64,000 nt of DNA from Gilliamella apicola (lineage in GTDB: Bacteria > Pseudomonadota > Gammaproteobacteria > Enterobacterales > Orbaceae). Both the position numbers and the translations under genes were made by a program. Positions 37,878 through 46,313 of the stretch are shown here, one piece after another. Numbering within the stretch: position 1 is the first letter of the stretch; each line of letters begins with the position of its first letter. The notes beneath the pieces were generated by a model. It saw only the letters and a list, made by a program, of their open reading frames with translations, was not told where the DNA came from and ran no database searches. The stretch covers positions 2,790,001 through 2,854,000 of the forward strand of contig NZ_CP007445.1 of NCBI RefSeq assembly GCF_000599985.1, read 5' to 3'.

Positions 37878-39170
37878 CTAACTACTCTTTTTTAAAACAG
37901 CATAGAAAAACCCATCACCACCTTGTGCGGTTGGTAAAAATTGTTTCATGTCACCCATGAGTTGAGCATTACTGTTTTCTTTTAAAAAACGCTCAATTTG
38001 AAATTTGTTTTCATCGGGTAGGATTGAACAGGTGGCATAAACTAAAGTGCCATCTGTTTTTAGATATGACCAAATATTAGTTAAAATAGCGTGTTGTAAT
38101 TCGGTTAATTGCACAATATCGCTATCACGACGTAGCCACTTAATATCAGGATGACGACGAATCACGCCGGTTGCCGAGCATGGTGAATCAAGCAAAATTC
38201 GGTCAAACTGTCTGCCTGAGCACCATTTTTCAGGAGTAAGCCCATCACCTACTTTAACTTCTGCTACTTGTTTTAAGCGAGCCAGATTTTCTTCAATACG
38301 TTTGGCACGACTCGCATCAACATCTACCGCTAATAAATTCGCTTTCGGAGCAATTTCTAAAATATGAGTTGTTTTACCGCCTGGAGCGGCACACATATCC
38401 AAAATTTGCTCACCATTTTTTGGTGCTAGCAAATATGCAGCATATTGCGCGGATAGATCCTGTACGGTAACCGCTCCCTCAGCAAAATCAGGTAATTTCG
38501 TTACATTCACTGGCGACAATAACCTGATTGCACAAGGTAAATCAGCAAAAGCTTCTGACTCGATTTGCTGTTCAGCCAATAATTGTTGGTACTCACTGAC
38601 AGAATAGTGATTAAGATTAACCCGTAACCACATTGGTGGTTTTTGATTATTTGCATTAATAATATTTTGCCATTGCTGTGGATAAGCTTGCTTAAGACGA
38701 TTAAGTAACCAACTTGGGTGCAAGGTTTGGCTTATCTGTTGTTTGTTATCCTGTATAAATTTTTGCTGTAATGATGCCTGTTGGCGTAAAAATTCACGCA
38801 ATACACCATTTACTAACCCTTTGAGCGCTGACTTTTTTAACTCATTTACTGCATTAACCGTTTCGCCTACTGCAGCATGCTCAGGTATTCGGGTATATAA
38901 AATTTGGTAAATGCCCACTAACAATAAATAGTGGAGAACTCGATTTTTGCCAGTAAGCACTTTACTCATCAAAGTATGAATATAAAAGTTAAGTTCCGGT
39001 AAAACTCGCATCACACCAAAACAGATCTCTTGAACTAAAGCGCGATCTTTTTCCGCTATTTTATGGCTCGATAATGTTAAGGTCGTACTAAGCGATTGCC
39101 CATCTTCAAGTACATTAAAAATCGCTTGCGCACAAATAGCTCGAATATTTGAGTGTAACTTTTTATTCAT
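37878..39170 (-). CDS. rsmB: 16S rRNA (cytosine-967-C5)-methyltransferase RsmB
   Basis: Methylates C967 of 16S rRNA. The 430-residue protein (E. coli 429) has an N-terminal NusB-like domain, then a SAM-binding Rossmann domain with ILDMCAAPGGKTTHILE. The two active-site cysteines are in LLDSPCSATGVIRRHPDIKW and VYATCSILPDEN. In E. coli it follows def-fmt and precedes trkA; here it stands next to an antiporter gene, 35 bp after its stop. Confidence 0.95.
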   Translation of the reverse strand: MNKKLHSNIRAICAQAIFNVLEDGQSLSTTLTLSSHKIAEKDRALVQEICFGVMRVLPELNFYIHTLMSKVLTGKNRVLHYLLLVGIYQILYTRIPEHAAVGETVNAVNELKKSALKGLVNGVLREFLRQQASLQQKFIQDNKQQISQTLHPSWLLNRLKQAYPQQWQNIINANNQKPPMWLRVNLNHYSVSEYQQLLAEQQIESEAFADLPCAIRLLSPVNVTKLPDFAEGAVTVQDLSAQYAAYLLAPKNGEQILDMCAAPGGKTTHILEIAPKANLLAVDVDASRAKRIEENLARLKQVAEVKVGDGLTPEKWCSGRQFDRILLDSPCSATGVIRRHPDIKWLRRDSDIVQLTELQHAILTNIWSYLKTDGTLVYATCSILPDENKFQIERFLKENSNAQLMGDMKQFLPTAQGGDGFFYAVLKKSS

Positions 39171-39205
39171 AACTAATAATGACCTTAACTTATCTACCTA
39201 AATGA

Positions 39206-40549
39206 TTATAAAATTAATGATCCAACCCAACCCGCAATAAATAATGGAATATTAAAGTGGGTGAATGTTGGTATAACACTATCGCGGATATGATCATGCT
39301 GACCATCGCTATTTAAACCCGCTGATGTTGCTAAAATGGTATCGGAAGGCGGAGAACCCGCATCACCAATCGCTCCAGATGCACCGATCAAACACACGGT
39401 AGCAATAGGAGAAAAACCAAGTTGCACACAAAGCGGTACATAAATAGCGGCAATAATTGGTACAGTTGAAAACGAAGAGCCAATACCTAAGGTAATAACC
39501 AGTCCGACGAGCATCATCATAAATGAAGCAATAACTTTATTGCCCGCAAACAACTCAGCACTATTGATAACTAAAGGTTCAATTTCGTGAGTCTGTTTTA
39601 AAACTTCGGCAAAGCCTTGGGCTGAAATCATCACAAAACCAATCATTGCCATCATTTTGATGCCATCGGTAAATACGCCGTCTGCTTCACCCCATTTAAT
39701 AGAGCCTGATACAATAAAGCAAATAAAACCAACTAATGCGCCTAAAATCATTGATCCAGTGTAAAGTTGAATCGTGAACGATAAAACAATCGCTAATAAC
39801 GAAACAATAAGTGAACGCTTATTCACATTGTTTAGTGCGTCTAAATTGGTTTCTTCACGAATGATTTTATATTCTCTTGGTTTACGGTAACTGACAAAAA
39901 TAGCCCATAATAAACCAAGAAACATACCAAATGCAGGGATCGCCATCGCATGCATGACATTAACATGACTGACATCCATACCTGATGAAATAATATTTTT
40001 TAATAATATTTGATTTAAAAAGATATTACCGAAACCAACGGGCAAGAACATATAAGGTGTAATAAGACCAAAGGTCATAATACAAGCAATCATCCTTCTA
40101 TCTAATTGCAAACGCGACATTACATATAAAAGTGGCGGAATTAACAGAGGAATAAAAGCAATATGTATAGGAATAATGTTTTGTGATGAAATACTAACTA
40201 GTGCAATAATGATAATTAATAACCATTTAATACGCTTTTTGGCACTACTTGTTGTAAGCTGTTTTATCGCCTTGTCTGCTAATAATTCAGGTAAGCCTGA
40301 TTTTGAGATCGCCACAGCAAAAGCGCCGAGCATAGCATATGAAAGCGCAATATTGGCACCATTACTAATACCAGTATTAAAAGCATCGATCGTTTCTTTC
40401 AAAGATAAATGACTAAATAATCCACCGACAAATGCACCAATAATTAAGCTGATTACCACATGAACACGGCAAAGAGACAAAATTAACATACAGATTACTG
40501 CAACCACAACTGCATTTATGGATGAGAACAAATCAAGCACTGTATTCAT
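39206..40549 (-). CDS. Na+/H+ antiporter-family (YuiF-like) membrane protein
   Basis: 447 residues with about twelve hydrophobic segments, beginning INAVVVAVICMLILSLCRVH. The motifs GIGSSFSTVPIIAAIYVPL and GASGAIGDAGSPPSDTILAT are typical of the Na_H_antiporter/YuiF family of the ion-transporter superfamily. Members are labelled Na+/H+ antiporters, but some appear to carry amino acids, so the substrate should be treated as open. A large inverted repeat with a possible 9-codon leader peptide lies 160-215 bp upstream. rsmB follows 35 bp downstream. Confidence 0.8.
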   Translation of the reverse strand: MNTVLDLFSSINAVVVAVICMLILSLCRVHVVISLIIGAFVGGLFSHLSLKETIDAFNTGISNGANIALSYAMLGAFAVAISKSGLPELLADKAIKQLTTSSAKKRIKWLLIIIIALVSISSQNIIPIHIAFIPLLIPPLLYVMSRLQLDRRMIACIMTFGLITPYMFLPVGFGNIFLNQILLKNIISSGMDVSHVNVMHAMAIPAFGMFLGLLWAIFVSYRKPREYKIIREETNLDALNNVNKRSLIVSLLAIVLSFTIQLYTGSMILGALVGFICFIVSGSIKWGEADGVFTDGIKMMAMIGFVMISAQGFAEVLKQTHEIEPLVINSAELFAGNKVIASFMMMLVGLVITLGIGSSFSTVPIIAAIYVPLCVQLGFSPIATVCLIGASGAIGDAGSPPSDTILATSAGLNSDGQHDHIRDSVIPTFTHFNIPLFIAGWVGSLIL

Positions 40550-40709
40550 AAGAAGATTCTGGGTTAAGAAGCAAAGTTTAACATTTTAGGCTATAGATAT
40601 GGAAAGTGCAATTGGTAGAGTAATTGATAGATTGTAAATAAAGTTAACGCAAAACATATTGATTTTTGAATAAATTTGCAACATTTCTAAAAATATTTTA
40701 ATTAAAAAT

Positions 40710-40764
40710 AAAATCAGTAGATTGTCTGATATTTGGGCATCATACCTTTTAATCTACTGATTTT
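40710..40764 (-). promoter_or_regulatory. 14-bp inverted repeat with embedded 9-codon frame upstream of the antiporter gene
   Basis: AAAATCAGTAGATT (40710-40723) and AATCTACTGATTTT (40751-40764) pair perfectly, with T-rich runs outside both arms, so the hairpin can terminate on either strand. On the minus strand the loop begins AAAAGGT followed by ATGATGCCC. The frame reads MMPKYQTIY and stops at the TGA inside the second arm. This has the form of a leader-peptide attenuator for the antiporter gene, or of a small terminator-like element. Confidence 0.4.
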
Positions 40765-41381
40765 TAATTTTTTGATATAGATCCCATTTTAATAAAAATT
40801 CCTTTTTTAACTTACTAAGTGAACATTATCACTTTAATTTAAACAATAATTATTTATACAAATATCATGACAAATCATGGTTAGGCTAATTTAAAAATTA
40901 CATAGAATTTATATTTTATATGAATTAAATTTTTAATTAAGAAGAAAGATATGCCAAATATTAATACGAGTATTGAACAACTGAAAGAAGCGCACCACCA
41001 TAATTGAGGCATGATAACCAATTCACTTAATTTTCATCATGGTGCAAACTCACCTAAAAAACTAAAAAAATCATTATTGATGATATATGCAACGTTACGA
41101 TGACATAAAAAACTAAAAGATAGAAAGGAATGACTTTACCAAGCACGCAATTATCATTTAATAATGAAGTTTATAAAAATTGATCTTGTATCATTATTAA
41201 AAACATTATGTAAATAACTATTTAAATTGAATGTTGTAATGATGAATTATCCCTGTCAAAATCACTCATTAAACGCGCTATAATGTATATTGAAAATATT
41301 CGTGCATGACTTATACAAGCTATAGAAAAACCTTTATATTATAAAACTTGTGTAGCAATAAGGTTATTTTGGAGAATTTCA
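40765..41381. other. Non-coding gap before ydiB
   Basis: About 617 bp, AT-rich. An 18-codon frame (40951-41007, MPNINTSIEQLKEAHHHN) has purine-rich sequence before it, but it is short and unrecognised. No RNA gene or repeat is evident. The ydiB ribosome-binding site is TGGAG shortly before 41382. Confidence 0.4.
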
Positions 41382-42254
41382 ATGAGAGATAATATCGACG
41401 GTCATTTTTTATTAATCGGATTAATGGCCTACCCAATCCGCCACAGTTTATCGCCACAAATGCAAAATACAATTTATTCTAAATTGAATGTACCTTATGT
41501 ATATTTAGCATTCGAAGTGGATCAAGAAAAATTACCCGACGCAATAAAAGGTTTACGAGCATTAGGACTGCGTGGAAGTGCCGTTTCGATGCCAAATAAG
41601 CAATTGGTTTGCCAATATTTAGATAAATTGACCCCAGCGGTCAAAATGAGTGGCGCTTGTAACACAATTTCAAATGACAATGGCGTGCTAACAGGTTACA
41701 ACACCGATGGTATAGGCTATATGCGTATGCTCAAAGAGGCTGGCGTTGATGTTATTGGTAAAAAAATGACAATTATGGGAGCAGGCGGTGCGGCAACAGC
41801 GATTGTTGTACAAGCGGCATTAGATGGTGTAAAAGAGATTGCCATATTTAACCAAAAAGACGAGTGTTACCAAAAAATCGAAGCAGTAGCAAAAAAATTA
41901 AACCAAAATACTCAATGTAAAGTTTATGTAACAGATCTTGATGATAAAGAGCAATTACGTAAAGAAATTGCCGAAAGTGTCGTACTATGTAATGCTACTG
42001 GCGTAGGTATGAAACCATTAGAAGGCCAAAGTTTAATAACCGATCCAACGATGCTAAGGGCTGATCTTGTGGTAACTGATTGTATTTATAGTCCTCGAAA
42101 AACAAAATTACTTGAAATAGCAGAGCAACAAGGTTGTAAGGTACTCAATGGTATTGGCATGATGCTATGGCAAGGTGCTGCGCAAATTAAAATTTGGACT
42201 GGCGAAGAAGCTCCGATTGAATATGTAAAAGAAAAAATGAGATTTAATGATTAA
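41382..42254 (+). CDS. ydiB: Quinate/shikimate 5-dehydrogenase YdiB
   Basis: NAD(P)-dependent oxidation of shikimate or quinate. 290 residues, closest to E. coli YdiB (288 aa) rather than AroE: LIGLMAYPIRHSLSPQMQN at the start, SMPNKQ with the catalytic lysine, YNTDGIGYMRMLKEAG with the catalytic aspartate, the nucleotide-binding GAGGAATAIV, and GMMLWQGAAQIKIWTG at the end. It lies 107 bp before aroD, the same pairing as in E. coli, suggesting a supply of dehydroshikimate/dehydroquinate from external quinate or shikimate. A hairpin (42287-42309, TACCACT with AGTGGTA) lies between the two. Confidence 0.94.
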   Translation: MRDNIDGHFLLIGLMAYPIRHSLSPQMQNTIYSKLNVPYVYLAFEVDQEKLPDAIKGLRALGLRGSAVSMPNKQLVCQYLDKLTPAVKMSGACNTISNDNGVLTGYNTDGIGYMRMLKEAGVDVIGKKMTIMGAGGAATAIVVQAALDGVKEIAIFNQKDECYQKIEAVAKKLNQNTQCKVYVTDLDDKEQLRKEIAESVVLCNATGVGMKPLEGQSLITDPTMLRADLVVTDCIYSPRKTKLLEIAEQQGCKVLNGIGMMLWQGAAQIKIWTGEEAPIEYVKEKMRFND

Positions 42255-42361
42255 TGGATAATTAAACTTGTTTTTTTCGACCTAAATACCACTGCCATAA
42301 TTAGTGGTAAAATTTATTCAATTAGTTTAATTAACATGATTTTTTACTAACAGGATATGAA

Positions 42362-43126
42362 ATGAAAACCATTACTATTAAAGGACTTGAGATAGGTTTA
42401 GGCGCACCTAAAATTATCGTTCCTGTTGTCGGTAAAACCGAAGCAGAACTACTTGACGAAATAAAGTTTTTACAATCAATCGATTTTGATGTTTTAGAGT
42501 GGCGTGTTGATCACTTTACTCAAGTTGACGATATCAATGCTGTAAAACAGGTAGCAAAACAAATTCGAGAACTTTTACCTAATAAGCCGATTTTATTTAC
42601 TTTCAGAACCGCAAACGAAGGTGGCGTGAAACCTTGGCCATTAGCCTCATATATAGAGTTAAATAAACAAATGGTGCATAGTGGTTTAATCGATCTTATT
42701 GATGTTGAGGTGTTTATTGGTGATGAATATGTAAAAGAGATGATTCATGTTGCTCATAAGCACAATGTTTTTATAGTAGCATCCAATCACGATTTTGACA
42801 AAACACCGCCTAAAAGCGATATCATTTACCGATTACGAAAGATGCAAGATTTAGGTGCAGACATTCCCAAAATTGCAGTCATGCCAAAAACAACAGATGA
42901 TGTTTTAACATTACTTGCAGCAACAACCGAAATGAACGAAAACTACGCTGAAAAACCTATTATTACTATGTCGATGGCTGGTCTTGGCGCAATCAGTCGC
43001 GTGGCAGGAATAACCTTTGGATCTTCAATGACATTTGGTGCAGCTAAAAATCCATCAGCGCCAGGTCAATTAGATGTGAAAGAGTTACGTTATATTTTAG
43101 ATGTCTTGTATCGAAGCAAAGCTTAA
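42362..43126 (+). CDS. aroD: 3-dehydroquinate dehydratase, type I
   Basis: Third step of the shikimate pathway, via a Schiff base. 254 residues (E. coli 252). It starts MKTITIKGLEIGLGAPKIIV and shows DVLEWRVDHF, the catalytic histidine in SNHDFDKTP and the Schiff-base lysine in KIAVMPKT. It follows ydiB on the same strand, with AGGAT before the ATG. The next 450 bp hold no gene. Confidence 0.95.
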   Translation: MKTITIKGLEIGLGAPKIIVPVVGKTEAELLDEIKFLQSIDFDVLEWRVDHFTQVDDINAVKQVAKQIRELLPNKPILFTFRTANEGGVKPWPLASYIELNKQMVHSGLIDLIDVEVFIGDEYVKEMIHVAHKHNVFIVASNHDFDKTPPKSDIIYRLRKMQDLGADIPKIAVMPKTTDDVLTLLAATTEMNENYAEKPIITMSMAGLGAISRVAGITFGSSMTFGAAKNPSAPGQLDVKELRYILDVLYRSKA

Positions 43127-43576
43127 TCAAAGTATATAATTCAATCTAACCAATAAAAAATATTATTTAAGTAAACATCATTAAAAATAGAATAAATTAT
43201 CATATTTATAAGGTAAAGTGAGTTTGGCTTAAATAATGATTTATGTGTGGTTATATAGGTAGTTAAATTTAATATTGTTCAATGTTTTTCTGAAAATAGT
43301 ACCGAATAAATTTGATTTGTAGAGTTGAGATTAATAACCACTTATAATAAGTTTATATTTCGTTAAAAATTATTTACGTTCAGTAAATCGCATAGCCTAA
43401 AGATCGTGCAAAATTGCTAACAATTAATTAGTAACGAGTATATACTTAAATTATCTCTTTATTAAAAAAACGTTTTAGTTTTATAAAATTAACAAATATT
43501 TCTGTTTAATTAATAAGTTTATAATTAAATTTATTCAAGTATATCAATAGTGTAAAATTCTGAGGTTTATTTTTTT
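43127..43576. other. Non-coding AT-rich gap between aroD and plsB
   Basis: 450 bp with frequent stops in every frame. I see no terminator with a proper stem, no repeat and no RNA gene. The plsB promoter must be here; only the TGAGG ribosome-binding site just before 43577 is clear. Confidence 0.4.
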
Positions 43577-46006
43577 ATGTTTTCATGGTGGACTAAAGTC
43601 TATTTTTTGCTTATCCAAATCTTAGTCAAACTTTTTGTTAAAAGTAAACCGATTCCTACCGATCCAATAGAAGAACTGAATCTGGATTCAAGTAAACCTA
43701 TTTTATATGTACTTCCTTATAACTCACAAATTGATTTGATGGTCGTTAGATCTCTTTGTTTAAAATATCATTTACCTGATCCGCTGACAGGGATTGAAAT
43801 CAATGGAAAAATCGTACCTTCGTATATTTATATCGATAAAGGACCGGGTATTTTTGCCTCTTATCGGCAACAAACTAAAGCCATTGAGATTCTAAGAGAT
43901 TATATTTCTGCACATCAGCAAAATCATGATCTGGATGTACAAATGTTACCTGTTTCGGTAATGTTTGGACGAAGACCAGATAAAGAAGGCAAAAAAATGC
44001 CATCACTACAAGTAGTAGGAGCAACGTATAAGTTATATAAAATAATTGTTTCTGGGCGTGACTGTTATACCCGTTTTTCTCGAACCGTTTCATTTAAAAC
44101 GCTCCAACTTGATAATAACCAAGATATTTCAACATTAGCACACAAATTATCACGTGTTGCTCGAATTCATTTTGCTAAACAAAGAACGGCATCGGTTGGT
44201 CCAAAGTTACCTGTTCGCCAAGAAATGCTTAATAAATTATTAAATAATCAGAGCATTTCAGAGGCAATACTAGAAGAAGCAAAAAGTAAAAACATTAATC
44301 TTGATAAAGCTAAGAAAAATGCTTTAGCCATTTTAAATGAAATTGCGGCTAATTTTTCTTATCGTATGCTAAGAATAACCGATTTTATTCTGACTTGGGC
44401 ATGGCATAGGCTTTACCAAGGATTAAAAGTCACTAATGCAGATCCGATTCGTGAATTAGCACAAAATGGGCACGAGATTGTTTATGTACCTTGCCATCGT
44501 AGTCATATGGATTATTTATTATTATCTTATGTTCTTTATCGTCAAGGATTAGTCCCACCACATATTGCCGCAGGTATTAATTTGAATTTCTGGCCTGCTG
44601 GCCCCATTTTTCGACGTTTAGGTGCTTTTTTTATTCGCCGTTCGTTTCGAGGAAATAAACTTTATACCGCGGTTTTTCGTGAATATTTAGCTGAACTCTT
44701 TGTTCGTGGTTATTCTGTTGAATATTTTATTGAAGGTGGTCGTTCTCGCACAGGACGGTTACTCGATCCTAAAACAGGCATGTTAACAATAACAGTGCAG
44801 ACGTTATTACGTGGTGATGCTAGACCAATTACGGTTGTCCCTGTTTATATTGGTTATGAGCATGTTTTAGAAGTTGCCACCTATGCAAATGAACTACGTG
44901 GAGCTCAAAAACAAAAAGAGAGTTTATGGAGTACCATTAAAGCCTTTTTTAAACTAAAAAAATTAGGTTTTGGTTATGTTAATTTTGGACAACCAATCCC
45001 ATTAAATCAATTTTTAAATCAACATATCCCTGATTGGCGCGAGGCAATTGAACCAACGGGTTCTCAACGCCCTAGCTGGTTAACCCCAACAACAAACTTA
45101 CTTGCCAAACAGATAATGGAGCGCATTAACTCGTCGGCAGCAATTAATGCAATGAATTTATGTAGCTCAATATTATTAGCAGCAGATCAATGTGCATTAA
45201 CAAAAGTTAGATTGATTGAACATATTGATTATTCGATAAAAATATTACAAAAAGTGCCCTATTCTGATTTAATTACTATCCCAGATCAAACTCCGGAACA
45301 GCTGTTTGAACATGCAAAGCAAATGGGAAAATTTATTATCACAACAGATGAAGTGGGTGAAATAGTTGGTCTCACCGCCGAACAAGCAATATTAATGACC
45401 TATTATCGTAATAATATCCAACATTTACTCATTATTCCTGCAATAGTAGCCAGAATATTGTTAAAACATAATAGAATCTCATTACAAGAAGTCATTGAAC
45501 AAGTAAAATTACTTTTCCCATTGATAAAATCTGAATTATTTCTTTATCACAATGATGAACAGCTCACTGAGTACGTGGAAAATATAATTGCAACTTATGC
45601 TGAGCTACATTTAATCAGTTATTCAACTGATAAATTAACATTAAATTATTTAAAAATGTCGGGATTACAATTACTCGCTTCATCATCGAAAGATACATTA
45701 CAGCGCTATGTAGTTGCATTCTCTTTATTACAAAAAGATCCTTCTATCAGTCGTGCTGCTTTGGAAAAAGAAGGTCGACTAATTGCTGAAAGATTATCTG
45801 TTTTACACGGTATCAATGCACCCGAATTTTTTGACAAAGGTGTATTTTCAATATTAGTCGCATCGCTACGTGAGCAAGGTTATTTAGATGATAAAGATGG
45901 CGCAAATCTACCAAAAATTGAAGCAATGAACAAAATTCTTAAACCTTTAATTACCGCTCGGGTCATGCAAACTATTGATGAAATCAATTCATTAAAAAAA
46001 GAGTAA
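43577..46006 (+). CDS. plsB: Glycerol-3-phosphate 1-O-acyltransferase PlsB
   Basis: Inner-membrane enzyme that acylates glycerol 3-phosphate at position 1 from acyl-CoA or acyl-ACP, the first step of phospholipid synthesis. 809 residues (E. coli 807). The acyltransferase blocks are visible: HRSHMDYLLLSYVL (HX4D), GAFFIRRSFRGNKLYTAVFR, and the glycerol-phosphate site YFIEGGRSRTGRLL. It is monocistronic, with an unusually long imperfect palindrome just after the stop codon. dgkA, divergent in E. coli, is not here. Confidence 0.96.
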   Translation: MFSWWTKVYFLLIQILVKLFVKSKPIPTDPIEELNLDSSKPILYVLPYNSQIDLMVVRSLCLKYHLPDPLTGIEINGKIVPSYIYIDKGPGIFASYRQQTKAIEILRDYISAHQQNHDLDVQMLPVSVMFGRRPDKEGKKMPSLQVVGATYKLYKIIVSGRDCYTRFSRTVSFKTLQLDNNQDISTLAHKLSRVARIHFAKQRTASVGPKLPVRQEMLNKLLNNQSISEAILEEAKSKNINLDKAKKNALAILNEIAANFSYRMLRITDFILTWAWHRLYQGLKVTNADPIRELAQNGHEIVYVPCHRSHMDYLLLSYVLYRQGLVPPHIAAGINLNFWPAGPIFRRLGAFFIRRSFRGNKLYTAVFREYLAELFVRGYSVEYFIEGGRSRTGRLLDPKTGMLTITVQTLLRGDARPITVVPVYIGYEHVLEVATYANELRGAQKQKESLWSTIKAFFKLKKLGFGYVNFGQPIPLNQFLNQHIPDWREAIEPTGSQRPSWLTPTTNLLAKQIMERINSSAAINAMNLCSSILLAADQCALTKVRLIEHIDYSIKILQKVPYSDLITIPDQTPEQLFEHAKQMGKFIITTDEVGEIVGLTAEQAILMTYYRNNIQHLLIIPAIVARILLKHNRISLQEVIEQVKLLFPLIKSELFLYHNDEQLTEYVENIIATYAELHLISYSTDKLTLNYLKMSGLQLLASSSKDTLQRYVVAFSLLQKDPSISRAALEKEGRLIAERLSVLHGINAPEFFDKGVFSILVASLREQGYLDDKDGANLPKIEAMNKILKPLITARVMQTIDEINSLKKE

Positions 46007-46017
46007 AAAAGTATTTT

Positions 46018-46090
46018 ATTTAGGAATATATAATTTTTATTATTTAATACACTATTAAATAAATATAATTAACTATTATGTATTCCTAAA
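46018..46090 (+). repeat. 73-bp imperfect palindrome downstream of plsB
   Basis: The outer arms TTTAGGAATA (46018-46027) and TATTCCTAAA (46081-46090) and the inner arms TATTTAATA (46041-46049) and TATTAAATA (46053-46061) around CAC let almost the whole stretch fold into one long AT-rich hairpin. It starts 11 bp after the plsB stop. It may act as a 3' end, or be a small MITE- or REP-like element. Confidence 0.55.
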
Positions 46091-46160
46091 ATTTTCCACT
46101 CCAATATAAAATTTCTTTTTCTTATATTCACTGTATTAAGTATATGAACAAATTTATTTT

Positions 46161-46174
46161 TTGACAAACATCAA
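46161..46174. promoter_or_regulatory. FNR-type site upstream of the formate dehydrogenase operon
   Basis: TTGACAAACATCAA differs from the FNR consensus TTGAT-N4-ATCAA at one position. It lies about 140 bp before the fdoG start codon, in the only promoter region of the operon. Oxygen-responsive activation would fit a respiratory formate dehydrogenase. Confidence 0.6.
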
Positions 46175-46313
46175 ATTTCACCAATTACTATTTGTTTTTC
46201 CCTTTATTTCTGTTCAATAAACGATTATTATTAATATCAATAATTATAAGGATATTTATCGCCTCCAATACAATAAATTTAATAATGTAATGTCTGCTTT
46301 CTAAGGAGTCTAT

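Noticed and set aside
40951..41007. 18-residue frame MPNINTSIEQLKEAHHHN with a purine-rich upstream
   Set aside because: No further support; may be a remnant or chance.
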